Shown: positions 26,681 through 36,273 of the stretch, in pieces | Layout of the letters: the number at the start of each line of letters is the position of its first letter | Position numbering within the stretch: position 1 is the first letter of the stretch | Assembly: GCF_035917455.1 (NCBI RefSeq) | Contig: NZ_CP109078.1 | Location: 2,914,001-2,978,000, forward strand | From: Micromonospora sp. NBC_01796 | Lineage (GTDB): Bacteria > Actinomycetota > Actinomycetes > Mycobacteriales > Micromonosporaceae | Direction of reading: 5' to 3' | DNA length: 64,000 bases | Program-made: the position numbers and the translations under genes | Notes under the pieces: model-generated | Seen by the model: the letters and a program-made list of their open reading frames with translations, nothing else | Databases searched by the model: none | What the model was told of the DNA's origin: nothing

Positions 26681-27238
26681 ATGACCAAGGTAGCCATCAT
26701 CCTCGGCAGCACCCGGCCGGGTCGTAACGGCGAGGCCGTCGCACGCTGGGTCTACGACCTCGCGAGCAAGCGCACCGACGCCGAGTTCGAGTTGGTCGAC
26801 ATCGCGACCTTCAACCTCCCGCACCTCGACGAGGCGATCCCGCCGTCGATGGGCCAGTACGCCAACGACCACACCAAGGCGTGGGCCTCGAAGATCGCGG
26901 AGTTCGACGCGTACATCTTCGTCACCCCGGAGTACAACCACTCCACCTCGGGTGCGCTGAAGAACGCGATCGACTACCTGTACGGCGAGTGGAACAACAA
27001 GGCGGCCGGCTTCGTCAGCTACGGCTCCCTCGGCGGCGCCCGCGCGGTCGAGCACCTCCGCCTGATCATGGCCGAGCTGCAGGTCGCGACCGTCCGCGCC
27101 CAGGTCGCGCTCTCCCTGCACACCGACTTCGAGAACTACAGCTCGTTCAAGCCGGCCGCGATGCACGACGACGCGCTGAACACCGTGCTCGACCAGACGG
27201 TCGCCTGGGGCCGCGCGCTCGAGACCCTGCGCAAGTAA
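26681..27238 (+). CDS. NADPH-dependent FMN reductase family protein
   Basis: 185 residues, ATG 26681 behind AAAGGAAG. Flavodoxin-like fold with the FMN phosphate loop GSTRPGRNGEAVARW near the N-terminus and PEYNHSTSGALKNAIDYLYGEW, the family signature. Members reduce FMN, quinones, azo dyes or chromate with NADPH. A monocistronic gene framed by a large inverted repeat upstream and a hairpin downstream, so probably induced by a specific signal such as an electrophile or oxidant; the regulator is not next door. Confidence 0.93.
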   Translation: MTKVAIILGSTRPGRNGEAVARWVYDLASKRTDAEFELVDIATFNLPHLDEAIPPSMGQYANDHTKAWASKIAEFDAYIFVTPEYNHSTSGALKNAIDYLYGEWNNKAAGFVSYGSLGGARAVEHLRLIMAELQVATVRAQVALSLHTDFENYSSFKPAAMHDDALNTVLDQTVAWGRALETLRK

Positions 27239-27261
27239 TCGCCACACCCCGGTACAACCAG

Positions 27262-27318
27262 AACGGGGCGGTGTCCGGACCGGACGCCGCCCCGTTGCCG
27301 TCACCGCCTGCGCGGTGA
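27262..27318. terminator. Two hairpins between convergent FMN reductase gene and pcnA
   Basis: AACGGGGCGGTGTCCGG (27262-27278) pairs with 27280-27296 apart from one G-T pair. A second small hairpin, TCACCGC (27301-27307) with GCGGTGA (27312-27318), follows. They can stop transcription from both sides. Confidence 0.7.
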
Positions 27319-27325
27319 CCCGTTC

Positions 27326-28831
27326 TCAGCCCGCGAGGCCCTGGTCCCGCGCCCAGCGCTGCAACTCCGCCTCGGCCTCGTCCCGGTCCATCGGCCCACG
27401 CTCCAGGCGCAGTTCCTTGAGGTGGCGCCACGCCTGCCCGACCAACGGACCCGGCGGTACGCCCAGCAGCTCCATGATCGCGTTGCCGTCCAGGTCGGGC
27501 CGGACCCGGGCCAGGTCCTCCTCCGACTGGATCCGGGCGATCCGCTCCTCCAGCGCGTCGTAGTCCCCGGCGAGCTGCCGCGCCTTGCGCCGGTTACGGG
27601 TGGTGCAGTCCGACCGGGTCAGCTTGTGCAGCCGAGGCAGCAGGTCACCGGCGTCGGCGACGTACCGCCGGACCGCCGAGTCGGTCCACTCGCCCCGGCC
27701 GTACCCGTAGAACCGCAGGTGCAGCCCGACCAGCGCGACCACCTGCGAGATCACGTCCTTGGGGTAGCGCATCGCCTTCATCCGCTGCTTGGTCAGCTTG
27801 GCCCCGACCACCTCGTGGTGGTGGAAGCTGACCCGCCCGTCCGGGCCGACCGCCTTCGTCGCCGGCTTGCCCGCGTCGTGCATGAGCGCGGCCATCCGCA
27901 GGATGAAGTCGCAGCCGTCCTCCTCCAACCGGACCGCGTTGCTGACCACGGTCAGGGTGTGCTCGTACACGTCCTTGTGCTGGGCGTGCTCGTCGATCTC
28001 CAGCTTCAGCCCGGACAACTCAGGCAGGAACCGGTCGGCCAGGCCGGTGTCGACCAGCAGCCGCAGGCCGGTGATCGGATCGGCACCGCAGAGCAGCTTG
28101 GTGAACTCGTCCCGGATCCGCTCGGCGGTGATCCGGTCCAGGTCGGCCGCCATCGCGACCATCGCGGCGTGCACCTCCGGCTGCACGGCGAAGCCCAGTT
28201 GGGCCGCGAACCGGGCCGCGCGCAGCATCCGCAACGGGTCGTCACCGAAGGACTCCCGCGGCGTTCCCGGCGTACGGATCAGCCGGGCGGCCAGGTCGGC
28301 GAGCCCGCCGTACGGGTCGGTGAACACGTGTCCGGGCAGGCTGACCGCCATCGCGTTGATGGTGAAGTCCCGCCGCCGCAGGTCGTCGATGAGGTTCGTG
28401 CCGTACTGGACCACCGGGTTGCGGGTGACCTGGTCGTACGACTCGGCCCGGAAGGTGGTGATCTCCAGCCGCAGTCCCTCGCGCTGTGCGCCGATGGTGC
28501 CGAACTCGCGTCCGGTCTCCCAGGTCGCCTCGGCCCAGCCCCGGAGCACCCGCAACGTGTCGTCCGGATGGGCGTCGGTGCAGAAGTCGAGGTCGTCGCC
28601 GAGCCGGCCGAGCAGCGCGTCCCGGACCGAGCCGCCGACCAGGTGCAGTTCGTGACCGGCACGGGCGAATCGGCGTCCCAGCTCGTCGGCGACGGGGGAA
28701 ACCCGCAGCAGCTCGGCGACGGCGTTGCGTTGGACGGTGGTCAACCCGGCCTCGGAGGGCTGGGGCGCGGCTGTTCCAGCGGCGGGTGCTGCGGCTGGAC
28801 CGGCGGCGTCGGGAGCGGAGGTTTCGGACAT
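27326..28831 (-). CDS. pcnA: CCA tRNA nucleotidyltransferase family protein
   Basis: 501 residues. The nucleotidyltransferase head has LVGGSVRDALLGRLGDDLDF with the DxD metal ligands, then RRRDFTINAMA and the RNA-binding segment DPLRMLRAARFAAQLGF. An HD domain follows (AALMHDAGKPATK, HHHEVVGAKL). It adds or repairs the CCA end of tRNA, or may polyadenylate RNA. The N-terminal ~25 residues are Ala/Pro-rich. Equivalent to the mycobacterial pcnA near the origin. Divergent from murJ. Confidence 0.94.
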   Translation of the reverse strand: MSETSAPDAAGPAAAPAAGTAAPQPSEAGLTTVQRNAVAELLRVSPVADELGRRFARAGHELHLVGGSVRDALLGRLGDDLDFCTDAHPDDTLRVLRGWAEATWETGREFGTIGAQREGLRLEITTFRAESYDQVTRNPVVQYGTNLIDDLRRRDFTINAMAVSLPGHVFTDPYGGLADLAARLIRTPGTPRESFGDDPLRMLRAARFAAQLGFAVQPEVHAAMVAMAADLDRITAERIRDEFTKLLCGADPITGLRLLVDTGLADRFLPELSGLKLEIDEHAQHKDVYEHTLTVVSNAVRLEEDGCDFILRMAALMHDAGKPATKAVGPDGRVSFHHHEVVGAKLTKQRMKAMRYPKDVISQVVALVGLHLRFYGYGRGEWTDSAVRRYVADAGDLLPRLHKLTRSDCTTRNRRKARQLAGDYDALEERIARIQSEEDLARVRPDLDGNAIMELLGVPPGPLVGQAWRHLKELRLERGPMDRDEAEAELQRWARDQGLAG

Positions 28832-28985
28832 GGGAACGCCAGCCTATCGGTCCGACCCGGGTCGTATCCCGGCGGGCGGACCAGCCGGATCGGACTCGGC
28901 GCGGCGGGCGATCACACCGGTTGACTAAGGTCTGAGCAGTATCGGTTGGGCACGCCTGCCCGCCGTACCGGTTGGGGAGGCAGAC

Positions 28986-30731
28986 ATGGGCGACGGGCTG
29001 TACCGCAGCGCGAACGCCATGCCGCACGGAGTCCCGCCGCCCGCGGACGGTGCGACCCTGATCTCGATCGAGTCCCTGGACCAGCCCATGGTCGAGACCA
29101 CCGCGCCGGCCCCGGAGCCACCGGGTGAGGGGAACGCCGCCGGCAACAGCGCGGTGATGGCCATCGGCAGCCTGGTGAGCCGTGGTACAGGCTTCCTCCG
29201 CACCGTGGTTCTCGGCGCCGCACTGGGCACGTTCGCGGTCGGCAACGCCTACACAACCGCCCAGATCTTCCCGGGCATGGTCTACGAGTTCCTGCTCGGC
29301 GGGATCCTGACCAGTGTGCTGGTCCCGGTACTGGTCCGGCGCCGCAAGGCCGACCCGGACCAGGGCCAGGCCTACGCCCAGCGCCTCCTCACCCTGGCGG
29401 TGCTCGCCCTGGGGGTGGCGGCGGTGGTCGCCGTGCTCGCCGCCTCGCTGCTCACCCGGTTGTACGGCAGCGACCAGACCAGCCAGGAATTCCAGGACCT
29501 GGTCACGAGCCTCTCGTACCTGATGCTGCCGATGATCTTCTTCACCGGCCTCTCCGCGCTGATCAGTGCGGTGCTCAACGTCCGGGGCCACTTCGCCGCC
29601 CCGATGTGGACCCCGATCCTGAACAACGTGGTGGTGATCGCCACCTTCGGTCTCTACATCGCCATCTTCGGCGCGAAGGTGATCCCGCCCGAGGAGATGA
29701 CAACCGGCCGGATCGCGCTCCTCGGCGGTGGCACCCTGCTCGGCGTGATCATCCAGGCCGCGGGCCTGCTGCCGGCGCTGCGCAAGGTGGGCTTCCGGTG
29801 GCGCTGGCGGTTCGACTTCCGCGCTCTCGGCCTGCGCGAGCTGGGCCGGCTCGGCGCCTGGATGATCTGCTACGTCGCGGTCAGTCAGATCGGCCTCGCG
29901 GTCCTGTTCAACCTGCTGAACCGGGCCGGAGACGCCGACGAGGCCGGGCCGCTGATCTACAACAATGTCTTCCTGCTGGTGATGATGGCGCACGGCATCG
30001 TGGCGGTGTCGATCCTCACCGCGTTGATGCCGAGGATGAGCGCGGCAGCCGCCGAGGGCCGGTACGCCGACGTCGTCGCCGACCTGTCCCGGGGAACCCG
30101 GGTGGTCACCGCGGTACTCGCCCCGATCGCGGTCTGCTACGCAGTGCTGGCCAACCCGATCGCGGTCGTGCTGTTCCGGTATGGCGCGTTCAGCGCCAAG
30201 AGCGCCACGGCGACCTCGGTCGTGCTGCTCGTCGGTGCGCTGGCGCTGATCCCGTTCGCGGTGAGCCAGCTCTTCACCTTCGCCTTCTATGCGCTGCCGG
30301 ACACCAAGACCCCGGCACTGATCAACATTCCGGTGGTGGGGATCCGGATCGTGGTGCAGATCGGGCTCTTCGCCGCGTTCAGCGCCTCGTTCGCCGCCGC
30401 AGGGCTGATGCTCGGCAACGCGGTGTCGTACCTGGCGGCGGTGGTGATCACGGCGATGCTGCTGCGCCGCCGGATCGGCCGGCTCGGCCTCGGCGAGATC
30501 ACGAAGACGCTCGGCAAGGTGTTGGTCGCCGCGCTCGCCTCGGCCCTGGTCGGGTGGCTCGTCCTGCAACTGCTGCCGGGCGACTCGACGCCGAGCCGGC
30601 TGGAGGCGATCATCCGGCTGATCGTCGCCGGTGGTCTGATCGGCGTCACCTATGTCGGGCTCGCCATGCTGCTGCGGATCCGCGAGATCAGCGAGGTGGT
30701 CCAGCTCGTACGACGGAAGGTCGGTCGCTGA
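28986..30731 (+). CDS. murJ: Lipid II flippase MurJ (MviN)
   Basis: 581 residues, ATG behind GGGGAGG. After a ~55-residue soluble N-terminus come about 14 membrane segments of the MOP-superfamily fold. The opening NSAVMAIGSLVSRGTGFLRTVVLGAALG and the loop VYEFLLGGILTSVLVPVL are typical of MurJ. It flips lipid II across the membrane for peptidoglycan synthesis. The mycobacterial counterpart is fused to a pseudokinase and an outer domain; here those are a separate gene starting at 31152. Confidence 0.95.
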   Translation: MGDGLYRSANAMPHGVPPPADGATLISIESLDQPMVETTAPAPEPPGEGNAAGNSAVMAIGSLVSRGTGFLRTVVLGAALGTFAVGNAYTTAQIFPGMVYEFLLGGILTSVLVPVLVRRRKADPDQGQAYAQRLLTLAVLALGVAAVVAVLAASLLTRLYGSDQTSQEFQDLVTSLSYLMLPMIFFTGLSALISAVLNVRGHFAAPMWTPILNNVVVIATFGLYIAIFGAKVIPPEEMTTGRIALLGGGTLLGVIIQAAGLLPALRKVGFRWRWRFDFRALGLRELGRLGAWMICYVAVSQIGLAVLFNLLNRAGDADEAGPLIYNNVFLLVMMAHGIVAVSILTALMPRMSAAAAEGRYADVVADLSRGTRVVTAVLAPIAVCYAVLANPIAVVLFRYGAFSAKSATATSVVLLVGALALIPFAVSQLFTFAFYALPDTKTPALINIPVVGIRIVVQIGLFAAFSASFAAAGLMLGNAVSYLAAVVITAMLLRRRIGRLGLGEITKTLGKVLVAALASALVGWLVLQLLPGDSTPSRLEAIIRLIVAGGLIGVTYVGLAMLLRIREISEVVQLVRRKVGR

Positions 30732-31151
30732 TTGTCACGGCACGGCTGGGGACGACCTGTGGAAAACCAAGGGATGTCGGTGGATGACCGGGCACCGGGT
30801 TGTGGACAACGACAGATCTCCACCGGTGCCGGACCGGGCGGGTGGGCCACACCGGTGACCCTCGCGCAAGTAGTTGAAATCAACCGATAGATTAGGAATT
30901 GCCGGTGCCATCAAGGCGGATGACACCGGTCGTACTTGGACTGTTCGGCATACTCCCGGCACCGGGTCGGGTACGCCCGCAAGATGACATGTCGGGGATG
31001 AGTCCATCCCAGGTAAGGTCGCTCTCGACAGGTGCGGAGAGCGCCTACGCTATGGAATGGCGCCCAGCGTCCGGTCCACCGGCGATAGAGCGGAAAACCA
31101 ATGCCCAGCAGCACGGGTCCATCGATCGCGACAATCATCGAGGGAGGACGG
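30732..31151. promoter_or_regulatory. Region between murJ and the pseudokinase gene, with a DnaA box
   Basis: 420 bases with no plausible gene. TGTGGACAA at 30801-30809 is the exact complement of the actinobacterial DnaA box TTGTCCACA. An A/T-rich patch follows at 30870-30900. The region probably carries the promoter of the pseudokinase-sigM run. Confidence 0.5.
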
Positions 31152-32699
31152 GTGACCCAGGTCGGCGAAGGTCAGGAGGCGGACGAGGTCACTCCGCCCG
31201 TTATGGCCTTCGGTGCCCCCGCCGTCGGTGAGGTCCTCGCCGAGCGGTACGAGTTGGCCGAGCACATCAACGACGACAGCGCCGGCCGCCAGGTCTGGCG
31301 GGGTGTCGACGTGGTGCTCCGTCGGCCCGTGGCCGTGGTGCTCCGGTACCCCGGCGGCGACTCGGCGATGGAGATGCTCCAGGCCGCGGTGACCGCGAGC
31401 CGGGTGATCCATCCGAACCTGGTCGGCGTCTACGACGCCATCGACGAGGACGAGCGGGCGTACGTCGTACGTGAGTGGGTCGACGGCCACTCGCTGCGGG
31501 AACTGGTCGCCGACGGCCCGCTCGAACCGGCCCGCGCCACCAGCATCGCGCACGCCGTCGCCGGTGCCATCGCCGCCGTACACGCCACCGGAATGGTGCA
31601 CGGCAACGTCCACCCCGGCACCGTGATGGTCGGTGACGACGGTCGGGTGGTGCTCGCCGACGCCCGCGCCGACGGCAACGACACCATCGAGACCGACGCC
31701 CGCGCGGTCGGCGGTGTGCTCTACTTCGCCCTCACCGGGGCCTGGCCGCATGTCGAGGCCAACCTCTCCGGCGGCCGGGGCCGTTCCGCCCTGCCGGACG
31801 GGGTCCGGGACGCCAACGGCGCCCTCGCCGCACCCCGTCAGGTACGGGCCGGCGTGCCTGCGTACCTCGACGACCTGACCATGGACCTGCTCGACCCGCA
31901 GCTCGCGGTCCCCTCGGTCGACGTGCTCGCCGCCGAACTCGGCCGGCTGAACGCCGCCGCCGAGGAGCAGTACCTGGACAACAGCGGCCCGCTCCGGTTC
32001 GCCACGCACGACGAGGACAACACCGGCGCCCCGGCCGCACCCGCCGGTACGCGCAACATCGTCGCCGGGGTCGCCGCGCTGTTGGTGATCGCCCTGATCG
32101 GCCTCTATTTCGGCATCAACGCGCTCTCCGACAGGGACGGCACCAACGCCGCCTCGCCGAGCACCCCGCCCGGTGCCACCGCCCCGGCGGGCGGCACCGA
32201 CGCGCCGACGACGCAGCCGCAGAAGATCCCGATCGACGGCAACAGCGTCCGGATCGTCAGCACCGGCACCGACCGGGGTCAGGAACTGAACGGCGCCGCG
32301 GCCGTGGTGGACGGTGACGTCAACAAGGGTTGGGAGTCCGACTCCTACGACGGCCCGCAGTTCGCCGGCCTGAAGTCGGGCATGGGCGTCCTCATCGACC
32401 TGAAGGAGCCCCGGGCCATCAAGGACGTCCAGGTGGTCCTCGCCAACGGCGGTGCGACCGCCGAGCTGAAGAGCGGCACCACCACCCTGCCGTCCAGCAA
32501 GGCGTCGGACACCCAGCTCGTCACCAGCTACACGATCATCGGTGAGCCGCACGAGCGGGCCGGGGCGAACATGACCTTCAGCGCGTTCCAGCCCGACCAG
32601 AAATACCAGTACCTGCTGTTCTGGGTCACCGACATCGCCAAGAACGCCAAGAACGAATACCGGCTCGGCATCCAGGAAATCACGGTCCGGGCACCATGA
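31152..32699 (+). CDS. Membrane-anchored pseudokinase with extracellular C-terminal domain (MurJ partner)
   Basis: 515 residues from GTG 31152, chosen for the GGGAGGA just before it; ATG 31101 is possible. The kinase-like domain (about 25-270) lacks key residues. The VAIK lysine is replaced (PVAVVLRY), the catalytic loop reads HGNVHPGTVMV instead of HRD...N, and DFG reads ADA. One membrane span (NIVAGVAALLVIALIGLYFGI) follows, then a Thr/Pro linker and an external beta-sandwich-like domain (VVDGDVNKGWESDSYDGP). Same architecture as the C-terminal part of M. tuberculosis MviN (Rv3910), whose pseudokinase is phosphorylated by PknB and bound by FhaA to restrain MurJ. Followed by sigM. Confidence 0.9.
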   Translation: MTQVGEGQEADEVTPPVMAFGAPAVGEVLAERYELAEHINDDSAGRQVWRGVDVVLRRPVAVVLRYPGGDSAMEMLQAAVTASRVIHPNLVGVYDAIDEDERAYVVREWVDGHSLRELVADGPLEPARATSIAHAVAGAIAAVHATGMVHGNVHPGTVMVGDDGRVVLADARADGNDTIETDARAVGGVLYFALTGAWPHVEANLSGGRGRSALPDGVRDANGALAAPRQVRAGVPAYLDDLTMDLLDPQLAVPSVDVLAAELGRLNAAAEEQYLDNSGPLRFATHDEDNTGAPAAPAGTRNIVAGVAALLVIALIGLYFGINALSDRDGTNAASPSTPPGATAPAGGTDAPTTQPQKIPIDGNSVRIVSTGTDRGQELNGAAAVVDGDVNKGWESDSYDGPQFAGLKSGMGVLIDLKEPRAIKDVQVVLANGGATAELKSGTTTLPSSKASDTQLVTSYTIIGEPHERAGANMTFSAFQPDQKYQYLLFWVTDIAKNAKNEYRLGIQEITVRAP

Positions 32700-32745
32700 T
32701 CGGCGGGCCGGCGCGCTGCCTCCGTCCACCGGAACGGACCGGATC

Positions 32746-33510
32746 ATGACCGGTCTTCCGGTGCCGGACGATACGGGCAGCGCCCCGGCCGAGACCGCCG
32801 GTTCTTCCGGCCCGCTGACCGAAGTCAGCGACGCGGAACTGCTCCGCGCGCACGTCGACGGTGACCGGGACGCCTTCACGACCCTCTTCCACCGGCACCG
32901 GGACCGGCTCTGGGCAGTGGCGATACGCACCCTCGGCGACCGGGAGGACGCCGCCGACGCACTCCAGGACGCCCTGCTCTCGGCCCATCGGGCCGCCGCC
33001 CGCTTCCGCGGCGACGCCGCGGTCACCACCTGGTTGCACCGCATCGTGGTCAACTCCTGCCTGGACCGGATCCGGCGCCGGCAGGCGCACCCGACGGTTC
33101 CGCTGCCCGACGGATCGCGGACCGACGAGACCGGCCGGTGGACCGGCATCGAGCCGGCCGCACCGGCCCCCGACCACGACACCGCCCTCGTCGTCCAGCA
33201 GGCGCTGGCCAAGCTTCCGGCCGAGCAGCGGGCGGCGATCATCCTGGTCGACGTGCAGGGCTACCCGGTCGCCGAAGTCGCGATCATGCTCGGCGTCGCC
33301 GAGGGGACGGTGAAGAGCCGCTGCGCCCGGGGCCGGGCCCGGCTCGCCCTGATCCTCGGCCACCTGCGCCCCCGTGGACCGGCCGTACCGGCGCCGAACA
33401 GGGCGGACAAGGACGTGCCGTCGGTCACCCGGGGGAACCCGGCGGCCGGTGGCGGCGTCCGATCGGGGTCGAGTCATTCCGGGCGCGACGGCATCCAGGA
33501 GGAACAGTGA
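32746..33510 (+). CDS. sigM: ECF RNA polymerase sigma factor SigM
   Basis: 254 residues. Region 2 has DRDAFTTLFHRHRDRLWAVA, GDREDAADALQDALLSAHRAA and FRGDAAVTTWLHRIVVNSCLD. Region 4 has LAKLPAEQRAAIILVDVQGYPVAEVA and GVAEGTVKSRCARGRARLA. The last ~40 residues are disordered. It directs RNA polymerase to stress or envelope promoters. It lies before an anti-sigma gene with GTGA overlap and before trxB-trxA, the arrangement seen for mycobacterial sigM. Confidence 0.93.
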   Translation: MTGLPVPDDTGSAPAETAGSSGPLTEVSDAELLRAHVDGDRDAFTTLFHRHRDRLWAVAIRTLGDREDAADALQDALLSAHRAAARFRGDAAVTTWLHRIVVNSCLDRIRRRQAHPTVPLPDGSRTDETGRWTGIEPAAPAPDHDTALVVQQALAKLPAEQRAAIILVDVQGYPVAEVAIMLGVAEGTVKSRCARGRARLALILGHLRPRGPAVPAPNRADKDVPSVTRGNPAAGGGVRSGSSHSGRDGIQEEQ

Positions 33511-34502
33511 CCGCGGGCCAGTCCAGCGAGGTCGACCTCGACCTGCTGGCCGACTATCTCGAGGGGGTCCTGACGGACACCCCGGAAGAGGCTGCGGTCG
33601 CTCGCCTGATCGAGGCGGACCCGGAGTGGGCAGCGGCGTACGCGGCGCTGACCCTGGCGTTCGACTCCGTCCAGGAGGACCTGGCCGGCTGGGCGGCCAC
33701 CACCGAGCCGATGCCGACCGAGATCACCGACCGGCTCACCGCCGCGCTCGCCGACGCCGGGCCGCTCGGTCAGCCCGGCATCCCGACCCAGTTCACCGAG
33801 CAGACCCCGCTGGGCGAGCAGACCGAACGCCGGCTCAGCGTCGTACCCGGATCGGACAACCGGGCGCACGATGGCCGGGACCGCCCCGCGCGGGCGGCCC
33901 GTCGGCGCCGGTCGCGCCTGGCCGGTCTGGTGGCGGTCGCCGCCGCGGCGGTCGCGTTCGCGGGCTTCGGGCTCAGCCGGATCGGCCTTTCCGACACCGC
34001 GTCCGAGGACAGCGTGGCAGGGGCTCCCGCTCCGGCGGTGGCCCCGCAGTTCGCACCGCCCGCGGCACGTCAGCTCATCGCCACCGGCACCGACTACGCG
34101 GCCGTCACCCTGCCCGGGGCACTGGCCAAACGGCTCCAGGGCAACGTCGAGGAACGCACCGGGACCGACGCCGCCAGCCCGCCCGACGCCAGCCCGCCCG
34201 ACGCCAGCTCGCCGGGCACCTTCGGTGCCGCCCGGGAGCCGGGTGACGGCCCGCAGGCCGCCGGTCTGGCCCGGCTGGCCGACCGGGACGCGCTCACCGC
34301 CTGCCTCGAAGCGATCGCCCTCGCCCACGGCCGTGGCCCGATCACGTTCAACCTGGTGGACTACGCAGCCTTCGAGGGCACCCCCGCGCTGGTGCTCGGC
34401 CTCACCGACGGCACCGGCGCCCGCTGGGCCTGGGTCAGCGGCGCCGACTGCGGACAGGGCGGGTCGGGTCCGGACACCCGCTACCAGGCCCAGGTAGGGT
34501 GA
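33507..34502 (+). CDS. Membrane-bound anti-sigma factor for SigM
   Basis: 331 residues. GTG at 33507 overlaps the sigM stop and is preceded by AGGAGGAACA. The N-terminal ~120 residues (DLDLLADYLEGVLTDTPEEAAVARLIEADPEWAAAY) form a small helical domain like anti-sigma factors but without the zinc HxxxCxxC motif. One membrane span LAGLVAVAAAAVAFAGFGLS near 135-155 follows a run of arginines. The outer part (about 160-331) is Ala/Pro-rich with a folded end containing two cysteines (LTACLEAIAL, GADCGQG). By position equivalent to the M. tuberculosis SigM anti-sigma factor (Rv3912). Confidence 0.85.
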   Translation: MTAGQSSEVDLDLLADYLEGVLTDTPEEAAVARLIEADPEWAAAYAALTLAFDSVQEDLAGWAATTEPMPTEITDRLTAALADAGPLGQPGIPTQFTEQTPLGEQTERRLSVVPGSDNRAHDGRDRPARAARRRRSRLAGLVAVAAAAVAFAGFGLSRIGLSDTASEDSVAGAPAPAVAPQFAPPAARQLIATGTDYAAVTLPGALAKRLQGNVEERTGTDAASPPDASPPDASSPGTFGAAREPGDGPQAAGLARLADRDALTACLEAIALAHGRGPITFNLVDYAAFEGTPALVLGLTDGTGARWAWVSGADCGQGGSGPDTRYQAQVG

Positions 34503-34687
34503 ATCGACTCCTCACGGCTGTTTGGCCGTCAGCGTGACGTGACCCACCGGATGGCCGGCTGGGGAATTTCCCCTTCGTAAGATGACGTTCTGCTCAACAG
34601 TTGCCGGTCGTCGGATCGTCGGCCGGCCGCTGGCCGGTATCGATGGACCACGCCGGTTGGCGACACACAGACTCTCGGGAGACGGCA

Positions 34688-35641
34688 GTGGACGAGGTCC
34701 GCAACCTCATCATCATCGGCTCGGGGCCGGCCGGATACACGGCCGCCGTGTACGCCGCCCGGGCCAACCTCAAACCGCTGATCATCGAGGGTGTGCAGTC
34801 GGGTGGCGCCCTGATGACCACCACGGAGGTGGAGAACTTCCCCGGCTTCCCGGATGGGATCCTCGGGCCGGAGCTGATGGACTCGATGCGCAAGCAGGCC
34901 GAGCGGTTCGGCGCCGAGTTCCTCACCGACGACGTCAGCCGGGTCGAACTCACCGACACCGGTGAGCCGGGTTCCGGCGCGGTCAGCACCGTGTACGTCG
35001 GCGAGACCGCGTACCGGGCCAAGGCGGTCATCCTCACCACCGGCTCCGCCTGGCGCCCCCTCGGTGTTCCGGGCGAGCAGGAGTACCTCGGCCACGGTGT
35101 CTCGTCCTGTGCCACCTGTGACGGCTTCTTCTTCCGGGGCCAGGAGATCGTGGTGGTCGGCGGTGGCGACTCGGCGATGGAGGAGGCCAGCTTCCTCACC
35201 AAGTTCGCGGCCAAGGTGACGATCGTGCACCGGCGGGACAGCTTCCGGGCCAGCAAGATCATGGCCGAGCGGGCGCTGAGCAACGAGAAGATCCAGGTCG
35301 AGTGGAACAGCCAGGTCGAAGAGGTCCTCGGCGCCGACGGCAAGGTCACCGGGGTACGGCTGCGCAACGTACACACCGGTGAGACCAAGGTGCTCGACGT
35401 CGCGGGCGTGTTCGTGGCCATCGGTCACGACCCGCGCAGCCAGCTCTTCCAGGGCCAGGTCGACATGGACGAGAACGGCTACGTACGGGTGAACGCACCG
35501 GGCACCACGACCAACGTGCCGGGCGTCTTCGCCGCCGGAGACCTGGTCGACCACACCTACCGCCAGGCGATCACCGCCGCCGGCACCGGCTGCGCCGCGG
35601 CGCTGGACGCCGAACGCTTCCTCGCCACGTTGGAAGTCTGA
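34688..35641 (+). CDS. trxB: Thioredoxin reductase
   Basis: 317 residues from GTG 34688 (GGGAG upstream); the frame extends to 34601 without similarity. FAD-binding GSGPAG (11-16), redox pair in [10 protein letters not shown] (Cys141, Cys144), NADPH-binding [10 protein letters not shown] (from 158) and the C-terminal FAD motif [23 protein letters not shown]. It reduces thioredoxin with NADPH. It lies 37 bases before trxA and follows the sigM pair, so probably part of the SigM oxidative response. Confidence 0.97.
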   Translation: MDEVRNLIIIGSGPAGYTAAVYAARANLKPLIIEGVQSGGALMTTTEVENFPGFPDGILGPELMDSMRKQAERFGAEFLTDDVSRVELTDTGEPGSGAVSTVYVGETAYRAKAVILTTGSAWRPLGVPGEQEYLGHGVSSCATCDGFFFRGQEIVVVGGGDSAMEEASFLTKFAAKVTIVHRRDSFRASKIMAERALSNEKIQVEWNSQVEEVLGADGKVTGVRLRNVHTGETKVLDVAGVFVAIGHDPRSQLFQGQVDMDENGYVRVNAPGTTTNVPGVFAAGDLVDHTYRQAITAAGTGCAAALDAERFLATLEV

Positions 35642-35678
35642 GACAACCGAAAGCGCACGCCCGGAGGAGGGTCTTTTC

Positions 35679-36002
35679 ATGGGAACAACCAAGGCGGTCA
35701 CCGACAAGAATTTCGTCAGTGACGTGCTCCAGTCGGAGAAGCCGGTACTGGTCGACTTCTGGGCCGAGTGGTGCGGACCGTGCCGGAAGGTCTCCCCGCT
35801 GCTGGAGGAGATCGCCCGCGAGATGGGCGACCGGGTCACCATCGTGAAGCTCAACATCGACGAGAATCCCGAGACCGCCATGGCCTACCGGGTGATGTCG
35901 GTGCCGACCCTCACCATCTTCAAGGGTGGCCAGCCGGTGCAGTCGGTGGCCGGTGCCCGGCCCAAGAGCGACCTGGTCAAGCTGATCGAGGCCGCGCTCT
36001 AA
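35679..36002 (+). CDS. trxA: Thioredoxin
   Basis: 107 residues with active site WCGPC (31-35) inside VDFWAEWCGPCRKVSPLLEEI, and the cis-Pro segment MSVPTLTIFKGG. Full-length single-domain thioredoxin. An AGGAGG ribosome site precedes the ATG. Co-transcribed with trxB; a hairpin follows. Confidence 0.98.
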   Translation: MGTTKAVTDKNFVSDVLQSEKPVLVDFWAEWCGPCRKVSPLLEEIAREMGDRVTIVKLNIDENPETAMAYRVMSVPTLTIFKGGQPVQSVAGARPKSDLVKLIEAAL

Positions 36003-36023
36003 GGCAGAACACTCTCTCGTTCA

Positions 36024-36053
36024 CGCCCGTCACCGGACCACCGGTGGCGGGCG
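36024..36053 (+). terminator. trxA terminator
   Basis: CGCCCGTCACCGG (36024-36036) pairs with 36041-36053 with one T-G pair and an ACCA loop, 22 bases after trxA. Confidence 0.7.
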
Positions 36054-36273
36054 CGTTCCGTTGACCCGCAGGCGGTCTGCCACGTAGCCGCGTCAGCGTC
36101 GATGTCGTCGGCATCCGGTCAACCCCGGGCGGCGGCCACCGGGTCACGGTACGCTCCGGAAGCGTTCTCAGGAGCAGACGGCAGCCGGCGAACAGGACAC
36201 CGCCGGACGATCAGCCCGACTCGCCCCCGCCGGCAGGCCGACCGAACACAGCACCCGCAGAGGGAGGTCGTTT

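Noticed and set aside
28242-30569. 775-codon minus-strand open frame across pcnA and murJ
   Set aside because: Shadow frame: very Arg/His/Gln/Gly-rich, no domains, and it overlaps two clear genes.
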